A stretch of DNA of 64,000 bases from the NCBI RefSeq assembly GCF_900188085.1, contig NZ_FZOU01000006.1, positions 62,001 to 126,000 on the forward strand. The letters run 5' to 3'. Below are positions 23,815 through 32,928 of the stretch, one piece after another. A program made the translations under genes and the position numbers. Positions within the stretch are counted from its first letter, which is position 1. Every line of letters starts with the position of its first letter. This DNA comes from Granulicella rosea. GTDB taxonomy: Bacteria; Acidobacteriota; Terriglobia; Terriglobales; Acidobacteriaceae. The notes below the pieces were generated by a model, which saw only the letters and a list, made by a program, of their open reading frames with translations, had not been told where the DNA came from and did not search any database.

Positions 23815-24563
23815 GACGACTTGCCGCCCTGCTGACGATGCTGTTGCTGTGCGCGGCGGTTTGCCTGCCGCTCGCTCAAAAAACAGCGGTATCCGCGCAG
23901 ACAGTGCAGACCGACGCAGCGCCCTTCGTTCCGGCGTACGACGTTCCGCTGCAGGAGCGCGTGGCCACCCGGCTTGCGCACCCCAATCTCGACGTCCTGC
24001 TGATCGTCGCGGGCTTGCTGCTCCTGTATCTGGAGTTCAACATCCCCGGCGCGGTCGTTCCCGGAGCGCTTGGCGTGCTGGCGATGCTGCTCGGAATCTA
24101 TGGCCTGAGCCGGTTTCCGCTGCAGCCCTCGGCGATCGTGCTGGTCCTCGTCGCCTTCGTGCTGATCGGGCTGGAGCTGAAGCTCGCAAGCCACGGCTCC
24201 CTCGCGTTCCTGGGCACGCTCGCGCTGGTCTTCGGGCTGGATACGCTGATTCCGCCCGCCGGCGGCGCCCAGGTAGACGCCTCGGTCGCCTGGGGGGCAG
24301 GCATCGGCTTCGGCGTCATCTCCTTCTGGCTGGGGTGGATCGCCCTGCGCGCGCGCCGCAACAAGACGCTGCTGGGACCGCAGGCGATGCTGGGCAAGCT
24401 GGCCGTCGCACGCACGGCGCTCGCCCCCACTGGGCAGGTGGAGATTCGCGGCGAGCTCTGGCAGGCCGCCCTCCGCGACGGTTCGCTCTCACTTCCCGCC
24501 GGCGCGGCAGTGCTGATTCGCGAGATCGACGGTCTAACCCTGGTGGTGGAGCCCACGCCATAA
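23811..24563 (+). CDS. nfeD: NfeD-like membrane protein
   Basis: A 250-aa protein. After a short signal-like N-terminus there are four hydrophobic helices (LDVLLIVAGLLLLYLEFNIPG, GALGVLAMLLGIYGLSRF, LQPSAIVLVLVAFVLIGLELK, GWIALRA). The C-terminus is a soluble OB-type domain (LLGPQAMLGKLAVARTALAPTGQVEIRGELWQA) typical of NfeD. NfeD proteins work with SPFH/stomatin partners; such a protein lies 0.8 kb downstream, separated by a beta-barrel gene. Its start overlaps the upstream stop by ATGA. Confidence 0.9.
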   Translation: MRRLAALLTMLLLCAAVCLPLAQKTAVSAQTVQTDAAPFVPAYDVPLQERVATRLAHPNLDVLLIVAGLLLLYLEFNIPGAVVPGALGVLAMLLGIYGLSRFPLQPSAIVLVLVAFVLIGLELKLASHGSLAFLGTLALVFGLDTLIPPAGGAQVDASVAWGAGIGFGVISFWLGWIALRARRNKTLLGPQAMLGKLAVARTALAPTGQVEIRGELWQAALRDGSLSLPAGAAVLIREIDGLTLVVEPTP

Positions 24564-24661
24564 AACGCCGATCCCACTTAAACCCGCCCAGCCCGCAACC
24601 GGCCCGGATGCCGGGGTAGACTGGAAGAGCGACACTTTTGCGCACGAGGAGTCTGTACTAC

Positions 24662-25354
24662 ATGGTTATTTCGCTTCGCCGGTCGTCTCTGCCGTTTGCC
24701 CTGCTCGGTCTGGCCTCACTTGCCGTCCCTTCCGCCGCATTTTCGCAGGAGGCGAAGCCGGAGACCCCCCTCGTAAGGCAGTTGGGCAAGATGGACTTCG
24801 CGGTTCTCGGCGCGGGCGAGTTTTCGACCAGCAGCAACGGAACCAACTACCTCTCGCAGACCGTGAACCTGAAGCCCAGCAGCACGCTCGGCTACCGCAT
24901 CACGCTGCATTACCAGAAGTCGCCCTGGTTCGGCCTTCAGTTCAACTACGGCTACGCGCGCTACTCGCAGAACTTCACCCTGGGCGCCAGCACGACCACC
25001 AGCACGCCGGCGGAGTTCTTCGGCATCCAGACCAACGCCAAGGAGTTTACCGGCTCTTACGTCGTGCATACGCCGCATAAGTACTTCGGCGTCATCCCGT
25101 TCGCCGAGGTCGGCGCCGGCACGCTGAAGTTCGCGCCCACCGCGGCCGGCGGCGAAGGCTTCAAGCAGCAGTATCGCGCGCTCTACACCGGCGGCATCGG
25201 CGCCGAGACCTACCTGCTGGGCGATCACTTCGGCGCACGCGCGGAGCTCCGCGAGATGTTTTACAACGCGCCCGACTACCTGACCAACTATGTCACGATT
25301 CACCAGCGAGCCATGACCACGCAACCCGCGGTCGGCGTATTCCTGCGTTTTTAG
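24662..25354 (+). CDS. Outer-membrane beta-barrel protein (OmpA/OMPP1-like)
   Basis: A 230-aa exported protein: signal peptide (..LRRSSLPFALLGLASLAVPSAAFS), then alternating beta strands with aromatic belts (YGYARYSQNFTLG, YFGVIPFAEVGAGTLKF, AYNAPDYLTNY) ending in VGVFLRF, a C-terminal Phe typical of barrel proteins recognised by BamA. ATG 24662 is about 10 bases after GAGGAG. It is flanked by nfeD and the SPFH gene. Specific function is unknown. Confidence 0.8.
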   Translation: MVISLRRSSLPFALLGLASLAVPSAAFSQEAKPETPLVRQLGKMDFAVLGAGEFSTSSNGTNYLSQTVNLKPSSTLGYRITLHYQKSPWFGLQFNYGYARYSQNFTLGASTTTSTPAEFFGIQTNAKEFTGSYVVHTPHKYFGVIPFAEVGAGTLKFAPTAAGGEGFKQQYRALYTGGIGAETYLLGDHFGARAELREMFYNAPDYLTNYVTIHQRAMTTQPAVGVFLRF

Positions 25355-25405
25355 GCGTCGCGTAGCATACAATCGCAGGGTTCGGTTCGACTCGAGGCCT
25401 CAACC

Positions 25406-26197
25406 ATGCTGATCCTGATCCCCGCCGCCATCGTCATCTTTTATGCGCTGAACTGCGCCAAGGTTTTGAAGGAGTACGAGCGCGCGGTCGTCTTCCGGCT
25501 GGGCCGCGTGCGCGACGCCGCGGCTGGGCCGGGCCTGATCTGGGTCTTCAGCCCCATCGAATCCATCGTCCGCGTCAGCCTGCGGCAGGAGGCGATGGAG
25601 GTCCCGCCGCAGGACATCATCACCCGCGACAACGTCACCCTCAAGGTCAACGCGGTCATCACGTTGCGGGTCGTCGACCCCACCCGCGCGGTCATCGAGG
25701 TTTCGAACTACATCTACCAGACCTCGCAGTTTGCCCAGACGACGCTGCGCTCCGTGCTCGGCGAGGTCGATCTCGACGAGCTGCTGGCCCACCGCGATCG
25801 TCTGAACCAGCGCATTCAGACCATCATCGACGGCCACACCGCGCCCTTCGGCGTGAAGGTCGTCTCGGTCGAGGTGAAGCAGGTGGATATGCCGGAATCG
25901 ATGCTGCGCGCCATGGCCAAGCAGGCCGAGGCCGAGCGCGAGCGCCGCGCCAAGATCATCCACGCGGCTGGCGAGTTTGATGCGGCTACAAAACTGGTTG
26001 AGGCCGCCGAACTGATGGCGACGCAGCCCATGACTTTGCAGTTACGCTATCTACAGACCCTCACCGAAATCGGCGTCGAGAAGAACACCACCATCGTCTT
26101 TCCGTTGCCGATGGAGCTGATGAACCTGCTGAACAAGACGCTGACCCCCACGCCGCCGCCCACCGAACACGGTAAAGTGGTAGGGATAAGAGATTGA
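25406..26197 (+). CDS. SPFH/band 7 domain protein (slipin-like)
   Basis: A 263-aa stomatin-family protein. One N-terminal membrane helix (LILIPAAIVIFYALNCA) is followed by the SPFH domain with EYERAVVFRLGRVR..GPGLIWVFSPIES, ITRDNVTLKVNAVITLRVVDPTRAV, TTLRSVLGEVDLDELLAHRDRLNQRI, GVKVVSVEVKQVDMPESMLRAM and a long alpha coil (QAEAERERRAKIIHAAGEF). It forms cytoplasmic or periplasmic membrane scaffolds. Together with nfeD this is the usual nfeD/slipin couple, with an extra barrel gene between them. Confidence 0.95.
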   Translation: MLILIPAAIVIFYALNCAKVLKEYERAVVFRLGRVRDAAAGPGLIWVFSPIESIVRVSLRQEAMEVPPQDIITRDNVTLKVNAVITLRVVDPTRAVIEVSNYIYQTSQFAQTTLRSVLGEVDLDELLAHRDRLNQRIQTIIDGHTAPFGVKVVSVEVKQVDMPESMLRAMAKQAEAERERRAKIIHAAGEFDAATKLVEAAELMATQPMTLQLRYLQTLTEIGVEKNTTIVFPLPMELMNLLNKTLTPTPPPTEHGKVVGIRD

Positions 26198-26229
26198 GTC
26201 GTTCAGCGATGCCGCATTTGCTTTGCTTC

Positions 26230-26298
26230 TAGGTAGGCCGGGGCTTCAGCCCCGGCAATCAAACCCGGCACGGACGCGGGCTTTAGCCCCTGGGGTAT
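26230..26298. repeat. Palindromic element E3 (short)
   Basis: About 70 bp with two palindromes, GCCGGGGCTTCAGCCCCGGC and GCGGGCTTTAGCCC. It resembles the internal parts of E1. It ends just before the ATG at 26297, which may be a spurious start for the SPOR gene. Confidence 0.7.
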
Positions 26299-26353
26299 GC
26301 CTTCCCTGACCGGGGCCACACAGCCCGCGACCACGACCCAAGGAAACAAGCCT

Positions 26354-27034
26354 GTGAACAGCCTGCTCGACAGCGACGACGAACTGCACGAAACCAAAGA
26401 CCACGGGGATCGCGAGATCTCGCTCGGCACCACGATGCTGCTGGGCATCTTCTTCGGCCTGGCGCTGATCTGCGCCATCTTCTTCGGCTTCGGCTACTCC
26501 ATGGGCCGCAAGTCGGTGCAGGGCACGTCCGGCGTCGCCTCGAATACGAGCGGCGGAAACTTCGGCAGCTTCAAGCCCGCCCCCGGCCGCAGCAACCTGG
26601 ACCCGCTCGGCGCGGACAAGTCTGGGCCCGCCGTGACCGTGCCCTACACGCCGCCGCCGGCGTATAAGCCGGCCCCCGTGGCAGCCGCCGAAGAGCCGAG
26701 AAGCGAAGAGCCGGCAGCCCCGGCGCCCGCGCCGATCACCCGCGCGACGCCCACCGCCACCGCCGCTCCTACCCCGGTCGCGGCGCCCGCACCAACCCCC
26801 GTCGCCGTGCCGGGAGCGGTCTCCGCGATGGTCCAGATCGCCGCCGTCACCCACCAGGAGGACGCCGACTACCTGGTCTCCGCGCTGAAGCGCCGCGGAT
26901 ACAGCGTGGCCATCCACACCTCGCCGCAGGACAAGTTCCTCCACGTGCAGGTCGGTCCGTTCTCCAGCAAGAAGGACGCCGAGGCCATGAAGGCGAAGCT
27001 GCTGTCGGATGGATTCAACGCCATCGTGAAGTAG
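26354..27034 (+). CDS. SPOR-domain membrane protein
   Basis: A 226-aa protein: polar N-terminus, one membrane helix (TTMLLGIFFGLALICAIFFGFGY), a Pro/Ala-rich periplasmic linker (repeats like APTPVAAPAPTP), and a C-terminal SPOR domain (MVQIAAVTHQEDADYLVSALKRRG..LHVQVGPFSSKKDAEAMKAKLLSDG), which binds denuded peptidoglycan strands at division sites. GTG 26354, with AAGGA nine bases upstream, is favoured over ATG 26297, which overlaps element E3. Role in cell-wall remodelling is inferred. Confidence 0.87.
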   Translation: MNSLLDSDDELHETKDHGDREISLGTTMLLGIFFGLALICAIFFGFGYSMGRKSVQGTSGVASNTSGGNFGSFKPAPGRSNLDPLGADKSGPAVTVPYTPPPAYKPAPVAAAEEPRSEEPAAPAPAPITRATPTATAAPTPVAAPAPTPVAVPGAVSAMVQIAAVTHQEDADYLVSALKRRGYSVAIHTSPQDKFLHVQVGPFSSKKDAEAMKAKLLSDGFNAIVK

Positions 27035-27063
27035 CTTATCGTCGTCGCTAAGCTGAAGAGAAC

Positions 27064-27148
27064 GCAGGTTCTTCGCTTCGCTCAGGATGACAAGCCTTTC
27101 GTTTTTCATGCATCGCCACAAAGTTCTGTCATCCTGAGCTGCGTCTCG
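27064..27148. repeat. Dispersed inverted repeat, family R (copy 6)
   Basis: Arms GGTTCTTCGCTTCGCTCAGGATGAC and TGTCATCCTGAGCTGCG in inverted orientation, 60 bases ahead of mreC. Confidence 0.75.
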
Positions 27149-27207
27149 CTTGCCAAGGTATCGATTCCCCCATTCGCCCGCGCATCGCGGATAATGGAAG
27201 TGCGTCC

Positions 27208-28386
27208 ATGGAATCTTTCTTCTCCCGCTTCAAGAACCAGCTCGTGCTCATCGTCATCCTGCTGGTGCAGACCATTGCGCTGGCGGTGCAGGTCCGGCGT
27301 CCGGTGGAACCGGGCCATCCGGATGCGGAGTCCGTGCGCCTGCTGCGCTACTGGGCCAGCTCGCTGATGACCCCGGCCGAGCGCATCTCCACCGGCTTCG
27401 GCCACAGCGTGCGCGGCGGATGGTCGAGCTACGTCGGTCTGCGCAACGTGCGGGCGGAGAATGAGGCGCTCAAGAAGCAGATCGCCGAGATGCGCCTGCA
27501 GCAGGCCGCCATCTCCGAGGACGCGCTCGAGGGCCAGCGCCTGCAGAAGCTGCTCGACTTCCGCGAGCACTACGTCGCCTCCACCATCGCCGCGCAGGTC
27601 ATCGGCACCAGCGGGTCGGAGCAGTCGCGCATGCTCACCCTGAACAAGGGTTACGAGGACGGGCTGAAGACCGACATGGCCGTCATCACGCCGGACGGCA
27701 TCGTCGGCAAGCTGCGCCTCGTCTTTCCGCACAGCTCCGAGCTGCTGCTGGTGAACGACCCCACCTCCGGCGCGGGCGTCATCCTGGAGTCGACCCGCAT
27801 CCGCGCCATCCTGCACGGCAGCGCCAACGGCCGCGTCCAGATCACGAACCTCACGCAGGACTCGCGCATCAAGCCCGGCGAGAAGGTCATCACCTCCGGC
27901 GGCGACCAGGTCTTTCCACGCGGGCTCGCCGTGGGCGTCATCGAGTCGATCGTGCCCGACCCCGAGCACCAGCCCTACACCCTCATCACCCTCAAACCCG
28001 CCGCCAACCTCTTCCAGTTGGAGGAGGTGCTCGTCATCACCGGCACCCAGCCCAACCTGCCCGGCGACGCGCAGCAGCAGCTCGCCGCCGACGCCGAAAA
28101 GCATGCCGCCGACGTCAGCGCCGAGCGCCTGCCCAGCATCCACGACGGCCCCGCCACCGAGGCCGATCCGTCGAAGCCAACCGACGAGACCGCGCCACCG
28201 GCGAACAACTCCACCGACCTCGTCCCCAAACCCAAGCCGGCCCTGCATCCGGATCGCTACTCCCCCGGAACCGCTGCCCCGGCCGCGGAGCTGACGCCGG
28301 GTTCGCCACGGCCGGCGACCGATGCCCCGGCGGTCGAGCCGGTGAGGAAGACGCCGGTAGCCCCGGAGACGCCGAAGGAGCCATGA
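27208..28386 (+). CDS. mreC: Rod shape-determining protein MreC
   Basis: A 392-aa protein. One membrane helix (QLVLIVILLVQTIALAV, about 11-28), a coiled coil (RAENEALKKQIAEMRLQQAAI) and the periplasmic MreC beta domains follow. Signature stretches are SRMLTLNKGYEDGLKTDMAVITPDGIVGKL and SSGAGVILESTRIRAILHGSA and GEKVITSGGDQVFPRGLAVG. The C-terminal 100 residues are a disordered Pro/Ala-rich tail unusual for the family. MreC scaffolds the elongasome. mreD follows after repeat R7, but mreB and rodA/pbp2 are not beside it. Confidence 0.95.
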   Translation: MESFFSRFKNQLVLIVILLVQTIALAVQVRRPVEPGHPDAESVRLLRYWASSLMTPAERISTGFGHSVRGGWSSYVGLRNVRAENEALKKQIAEMRLQQAAISEDALEGQRLQKLLDFREHYVASTIAAQVIGTSGSEQSRMLTLNKGYEDGLKTDMAVITPDGIVGKLRLVFPHSSELLLVNDPTSGAGVILESTRIRAILHGSANGRVQITNLTQDSRIKPGEKVITSGGDQVFPRGLAVGVIESIVPDPEHQPYTLITLKPAANLFQLEEVLVITGTQPNLPGDAQQQLAADAEKHAADVSAERLPSIHDGPATEADPSKPTDETAPPANNSTDLVPKPKPALHPDRYSPGTAAPAAELTPGSPRPATDAPAVEPVRKTPVAPETPKEP

Positions 28387-28406
28387 ATCGTCGCCAACTC
28401 GAACAA

Positions 28407-28575
28407 AACGCAGGTCCTTCGGCTACGCTCAGGATGACGGATCCGTGGCGGGTTCTTTCAAGCCGCTCGTCCTTCCTCGAATCTCTCTTCCTGACTTCCT
28501 CAAATCTGTCATCCTGACTTGCTCGAATCTGTCATCCTGAGCGTAGCGCAGCGAAGTCGAAGGATCTGCGTTTTG
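28407..28575. repeat. Dispersed inverted repeat, family R (copy 7, compound)
   Basis: GTCCTTCGGCTACGCTCAGGATGACG (28412 onwards) faces two tandem arms, TGTCATCCTGACTTGCTCG and TGTCATCCTGAGCGTAGCGC (28506-28570). The unit is longer than the others because of the duplicated arm and separates mreC from mreD by 233 bases. Confidence 0.75.
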
Positions 28576-28619
28576 TTTGCGCCACGACTCGATCCACCGC
28601 TTAGAACTGAAAAGAGAAG

Positions 28620-29144
28620 ATGCAGACCCACAGCTACACCTCGCGCCGCGAACTCGAGACCTACCACTTCCACCCGATGGTGGCTGCGCTGGTGCCGCTC
28701 GCCTTTCTGCTGCTGCAGGCCTTTCTGCCGAAGATCTTTCCGCGCCTGCTGATCCTCGACCTGCCGCTGGTCGCGGTCATCTTCTTCGCGGTCGCGCGCC
28801 GCAGCCCCATCGCCGGCACGATCACCGGCACGGTCATCGGCCTGTTGCAGGACGCGCTCACGCACCAGCCCATCGGCGTGAACGGCATCGCGAAGGCGAT
28901 CATCGGTTATGCGGCGTCGAGCATCGGCGTGCAGGTGGACGTCGAAAATCTGACGACCCGCATCCTGATGAACTTCGTCCTCTCCTGGGTGCAGAGCCTG
29001 CTGCTCTTCCTCATCTTCCGCTATCTGCTGGGCTTGCGCGACACGCACCTGGTGTGGCTGCACGAGCTGGTCCGGGCCAGTTTGAACACGGCTGTCGCCA
29101 TCCCCGTCTTCCTTCTGCTCGATCGCGTCAAGCTGCGCGAATAA
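28620..29144 (+). CDS. mreD: Rod shape-determining protein MreD
   Basis: A 174-aa polytopic inner-membrane protein: five hydrophobic helices (VAALVPLAFLLLQAFL, RLLILDLPLVAVIFFAVA, TGTVIGLLQDALTHQPIGVN, LSWVQSLLLFLIFRYLLG, LNTAVAIPVFLLLD). Gln-Asp in the third helix and the GVNGIAKAIIGY stretch match MreD. It works with MreC in the elongation complex. ATG 28620 has GAAAAGAAG nearby. The separation from mreC by repeat R7 means it may have its own promoter. Confidence 0.93.
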   Translation: MQTHSYTSRRELETYHFHPMVAALVPLAFLLLQAFLPKIFPRLLILDLPLVAVIFFAVARRSPIAGTITGTVIGLLQDALTHQPIGVNGIAKAIIGYAASSIGVQVDVENLTTRILMNFVLSWVQSLLLFLIFRYLLGLRDTHLVWLHELVRASLNTAVAIPVFLLLDRVKLRE

Positions 29145-29204
29145 GCGCGTCAGACCGGGCGAGTCGACATCGAATAAGCTGGTTACAACACAGGAGACGA
29201 ACCG

Positions 29205-30326
29205 ATGACGATTGGCGTGCCGAAGGAAGTGAAGGATCACGAGAGCCGGGTGGGAGTCACCCCCGCCGGCGTACATGCCCTGGTTGCCGCAGGCCACACC
29301 GTACTGGTCGAAACCAACGCCGGCGCGCTCTCCGCCTTCACCGATGACGCCTACCAGTCCGCCGGCGCGGAGATCGTCGGCTCGGCCCACGATGTCTGGC
29401 GGCTCGCCGACATGGTCGTCAAGGTGAAGGAGCCGGTCGAGAAGGAGTACCGCCACTTCCGCGAGGGGCTGGTCCTGTTCACCTATCTGCATCTTGCGCC
29501 CATTCGCGGCCTCACCGACGCGCTGCTGGAGAAAAAAGTCACCGGCATCGCCTACGAGACCGTCCGCGACAAGGCCGGCACGCTGCCGCTGCTGACTCCC
29601 ATGAGCGAGGTCGCCGGCCGCATGAGCGTGCAGGTCGGCGCGAACTATCTGGAGAAGGAAAAAGGCGGACGCGGCGTTCTGCTGGGCGGCGTCCCGGGCA
29701 CGCCGCCGGGCAATGTCTGCATCATCGGCGGCGGCATCGTTGGGACGAACGCCGCGAAGATCGCGATCGGCATGGGCGCGAAGGTGACGCTGCTGGACAC
29801 CAACCTGAACCGCCTGCGCGAGCTGGACGACATCTTCAACGGCCGCCTCTACACCATCAGCTCGAACAGCTATAACGTCGCGCACGCGACCGCGGAGGCC
29901 GACCTGGTGATCGGCGGCGTGCTGATCCCCGGCGCGGCGGCGCCCAAGATCGTGACTCGCGCGATGGTGTCGAAGATGAAGAAAGGCGCGGTGATCGTCG
30001 ACGTGGCGATCGATCAGGGCGGCTGCATCGAGACCGCGCGCCCCACGACCCACACCGATCCCAGCTACGAGGTCGACGGCGTCGTCCACTACTGCGTGAC
30101 CAATATGCCGGCGGCGGTTCCGTATACCTCGACCCTCGCGCTGACCAATGCGACCTTCCCTTACGTGCTGAAGCTCGCAAATCTCGGCGCCCAGCGCGCG
30201 ATCTTCGAGGACCACGGCATCGCGGAGGGCGTGAACACCTATCAGGGCGTGCTGACCTACGCGGCTGTCGCCGAGGCGCAGGAGCGGGAGTGGCGGCCGG
30301 TGCAGGATCTGATTCTGGGATTCTAG
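29205..30326 (+). CDS. ald: Alanine dehydrogenase
   Basis: A 373-aa NAD-dependent enzyme interconverting L-alanine and pyruvate plus ammonia. [20 protein letters not shown] opens the substrate domain. [29 protein letters not shown] carries Lys75/His96-type active-site residues. The NAD fold has [57 protein letters not shown] is the C-terminal signature. It is 40 bases after mreD, starts behind ACAGGAG, and is likely monocistronic. Length matches the family exactly. Confidence 0.97.
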   Translation: MTIGVPKEVKDHESRVGVTPAGVHALVAAGHTVLVETNAGALSAFTDDAYQSAGAEIVGSAHDVWRLADMVVKVKEPVEKEYRHFREGLVLFTYLHLAPIRGLTDALLEKKVTGIAYETVRDKAGTLPLLTPMSEVAGRMSVQVGANYLEKEKGGRGVLLGGVPGTPPGNVCIIGGGIVGTNAAKIAIGMGAKVTLLDTNLNRLRELDDIFNGRLYTISSNSYNVAHATAEADLVIGGVLIPGAAAPKIVTRAMVSKMKKGAVIVDVAIDQGGCIETARPTTHTDPSYEVDGVVHYCVTNMPAAVPYTSTLALTNATFPYVLKLANLGAQRAIFEDHGIAEGVNTYQGVLTYAAVAEAQEREWRPVQDLILGF

Positions 30327-30350
30327 GTCTTTCGGCTTATTCACAAAAGC

Positions 30351-30489
30351 TCGTCATCCTGAGCGGAGCGAAGGACCCCCGTATTTCGTTTTTGTTGTTG
30401 CTGTTGCTGTTTGCGATTGGTAAGGGCAGCGTAAGGCAAGAACAAGTAACGACGAAATACGGGGGTCCTTCACTCCGTTCAGGATGACG
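30351..30489. repeat. Dispersed inverted repeat, family R (copy 8)
   Basis: Arms TCGTCATCCTGAGCGGAGCG and TTCACTCCGTTCAGGATGACG, with mirrored ACCCCCGTATTTCGT / ACGAAATACGGGGGT inside. It lies between ald and the NtrY-type gene. Confidence 0.8.
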
Positions 30490-30546
30490 GGCTGTTTTGC
30501 CAGTTCCGAGCAGTCAGGTCGAAGAGAAGCAAGGGAGCGCAGGCTG

Positions 30547-32928
30547 ATGACCACGAGCAATCGTCGCTGGAAGTTTGGCAGCATCGCCTTCGGCGCGGTC
30601 GCGCTGCTGCTGGGCGCGGCATTTGCGTCGCTAAACGCCTTCGATCCCAAGTTCCTCAATCCTGCCTCCACCGGCGAGATCTTCGTCTACACCGGCATCT
30701 CCGCCGGCGCGTTTGTCCTCTTCGTCGCCGTGCTGGTCCTGCTGGTCCGCAACGTGTTGAAGCTCTATGCCGATCAGAAGAGCCGTGTGATGGGTACGCG
30801 GCTGCGCGTCCGCATGCTGTGGGGCGCGGTGCTGGTCTCGCTCCTGCCCATCGCGTTCATGTTCTTCTTCAGCTACGCGCTGATGAACCGCTCGGTCGAC
30901 CGCTGGTTCTCGCAGCCGGTGACGCAGATGCGCGACGACAGCAACCGCATGGCGCTGGAGCTGGCGCAGTACACCTCCGCCAACGCGCGCGTCGAGGCCG
31001 ACTCCATCGCCTCCGGCCTGCCCGCCAGCGGCAAGGCCATCACCGTCGAGGCAGCCGAGCGACTCCTGCGCCAGCATGAGATCACGCTGCAGGGCGGATT
31101 CGCCATCATCTACCGCGACGGCAAGGTCGTCGCCGCCTTTCACGTACCGCGGCCCGACGGCGCCCACGCCGAAGTGAAGCCCTGGCTGCCCGAGACCGCC
31201 ACCGCCGGCGAAGACGCCGAGGCCGCCAACGAACGGCTCTCGAAGGCCGAACTGGCGCCACGGGAGGCGATCCTTCCCGCGCAACTGCCCGCCGACGCGG
31301 CAATCTTCGACGCCGCGCAGCGCAACGACGAGCCCATCTTCAGCCTCGGCAGGTTCGACTTCGCGCTTGGCTCCGCCGCCATGAAGCAGGGCGGCGCCGT
31401 CGTCGTGGGCCTGCCGATGCCTTACGGCATGGCCGCCACCATGAGCCGTCTGCGCAAGGCCGCAGACGATTACTGGATACTCTTCAAAGGCCGCCGGCAG
31501 CTGCGCAACACCTACATGATCCTGCTGATGATGATGACGAGCCTGGCGCTCTTCGCCTCCAGTTGGCTCGCGCTGCATCTTTCGAAGCAGGTCACCAAGC
31601 CGGTTGAGGCGCTGGCCGACGCGATGGAGTCGATCGCCGCCGGCGACTACGCGCATCGGGTGGAGGAGAGCGCGACCGAAGAGCTGGGCGATCTGGTCCG
31701 CAGCTTCAATCGCATGGCCGAGGATCTCGAAGGCAGCCGCGCGCAGGTCGAGGCCTCCACCGTCCAGCTTTCGCTTGCCAACGCCGCGCTTGAGGCCCGG
31801 CGAGGCGAGCTGGAGACGATGCTCGAGACGATCCCCAACGGCGTCGCGACGCTCGACGTCAACCGCCGCATCGTGCTGGCGAATCGCGCGCTGAGCGAGA
31901 TGCTCGACCCTGGCGGCCAGCGGCCGTTCATCGGCATGAGCCTCGCGGAGGTCTTTCCGCCGGAGATGCTGGAGGCCTTCGACCGCATGATCGGGCGCAG
32001 CCACCGCATGGGCGCCGCGTCGAACGAGATGGAGATGACGCTCGCGGGCGGCACGCTGAACCTGCTCGCGACCGTCGCGCTGCTGGAGACCTCGGGCGAT
32101 ACAGGCCGCCGCCACCAGGGCTACGTGCTGGTGCTCGAAGACGCCACCGAGCTGCTGCGCGCGCAGAAGCAGTCCGCGTGGAAAGAGGTCGCGCGCCGTG
32201 TCGCGCACGAGATCAAGAATCCGCTGACGCCGATCTCGCTGAGCGCCGAGCAGATTGGACGGCACATCGAGCGGCTCGCCGGACAGGTCGAGTCGCCGTC
32301 GATCGCGGTCATCCGGCGCTGCAGCGAGGTCATCTCCGGATCGGTCGAAAGCATGCGGGGCCTTGTCGACCAGTTCGCCGCGCTGGCCGAGTTCCCCACC
32401 GCGCGGCCACGTCCGGCGGACCTGAACACCATCGTCGAGAACTCGCTCGCGCTCTTCGCCGGCCGGTTGCAGAACATCAAGCTGACGCGCAAATTCGCGC
32501 CCGGCCTGCCGCTCGTGATGGCCGACCCCGAGGCGATGAAGCGCGCGCTCGGCAACCTGATCGACAACGCCGCCGAGGCCATGCAGCAGAGCCTGCTGCG
32601 CGAGCTGCGGCTTTCCACCGCGCTGCTCGAAAACGGCATGGTCGAGCTCAGCGTCTCGGACACGGGCGCCGGCCTGACCGACGAGATGCGCGAACGCCTC
32701 TTCCTGCCGTACTTCTCGACCAAGCAGCGCGGCACGGGACTTGGCCTCGCGATCGCGGCGAAGATCATCCAGGAGCATCAGGGGACGATTCGCGCCGAGA
32801 AGAACGAGCCGGTGGGAGCGCTCTTCATCGTCGAACTGCGCGCGGCCACGCCTGCCGAACTGGGCGAGGGCGACGGCAGCGCGCTGGCGCCGCAGCTACA
32901 AGCTGAGCACGTCGCGAGGGTTCAGTAA
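30547..32928 (+). CDS. NtrY-type transmembrane sensor histidine kinase
   Basis: A 793-aa sensor. N-terminal helices (SIAFGAVALLLGAAFASLN, VYTGISAGAFVLFVAVLVLLVRN, LWGAVLVSLLPIAFMFFFSYALM) are followed by a periplasmic sensor region and another helix (NTYMILLMMMTSLALFASSWLALH). HAMP comes next (LSKQVTKPVEALADAMESIAAGDYAHRV), then a PAS domain (LETMLETIPNGVATLDVNRRIVLANR). The kinase has the H box VARRVAHEIKNPLTPISL (His554), the N box DNAAEAM, DTGAGL and GTGLGLAIAAKI. NtrY works with a response regulator of NtrX type, encoded 0.8 kb downstream. ATG 30547 has GGAG..AGG close by. Its stop codon shares one base with the ATG of the next gene (TAATG). Confidence 0.93.
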   Translation: MTTSNRRWKFGSIAFGAVALLLGAAFASLNAFDPKFLNPASTGEIFVYTGISAGAFVLFVAVLVLLVRNVLKLYADQKSRVMGTRLRVRMLWGAVLVSLLPIAFMFFFSYALMNRSVDRWFSQPVTQMRDDSNRMALELAQYTSANARVEADSIASGLPASGKAITVEAAERLLRQHEITLQGGFAIIYRDGKVVAAFHVPRPDGAHAEVKPWLPETATAGEDAEAANERLSKAELAPREAILPAQLPADAAIFDAAQRNDEPIFSLGRFDFALGSAAMKQGGAVVVGLPMPYGMAATMSRLRKAADDYWILFKGRRQLRNTYMILLMMMTSLALFASSWLALHLSKQVTKPVEALADAMESIAAGDYAHRVEESATEELGDLVRSFNRMAEDLEGSRAQVEASTVQLSLANAALEARRGELETMLETIPNGVATLDVNRRIVLANRALSEMLDPGGQRPFIGMSLAEVFPPEMLEAFDRMIGRSHRMGAASNEMEMTLAGGTLNLLATVALLETSGDTGRRHQGYVLVLEDATELLRAQKQSAWKEVARRVAHEIKNPLTPISLSAEQIGRHIERLAGQVESPSIAVIRRCSEVISGSVESMRGLVDQFAALAEFPTARPRPADLNTIVENSLALFAGRLQNIKLTRKFAPGLPLVMADPEAMKRALGNLIDNAAEAMQQSLLRELRLSTALLENGMVELSVSDTGAGLTDEMRERLFLPYFSTKQRGTGLGLAIAAKIIQEHQGTIRAEKNEPVGALFIVELRAATPAELGEGDGSALAPQLQAEHVARVQ

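Noticed and set aside
26297-26353. ATG 26297 as the start of the SPOR protein
   Set aside because: It lies at the edge of palindromic element E3 and the residues up to the GTG are not protein-like; a GTG with AAGGA upstream is better.
28509-30344. Long minus-strand open frame opposite mreD and ald
   Set aside because: Same signs of an antisense shadow; the plus-strand genes are well supported by conserved motifs.
30631-32778. Long minus-strand frame opposite the NtrY kinase
   Set aside because: Antisense shadow; no motif and no start context.
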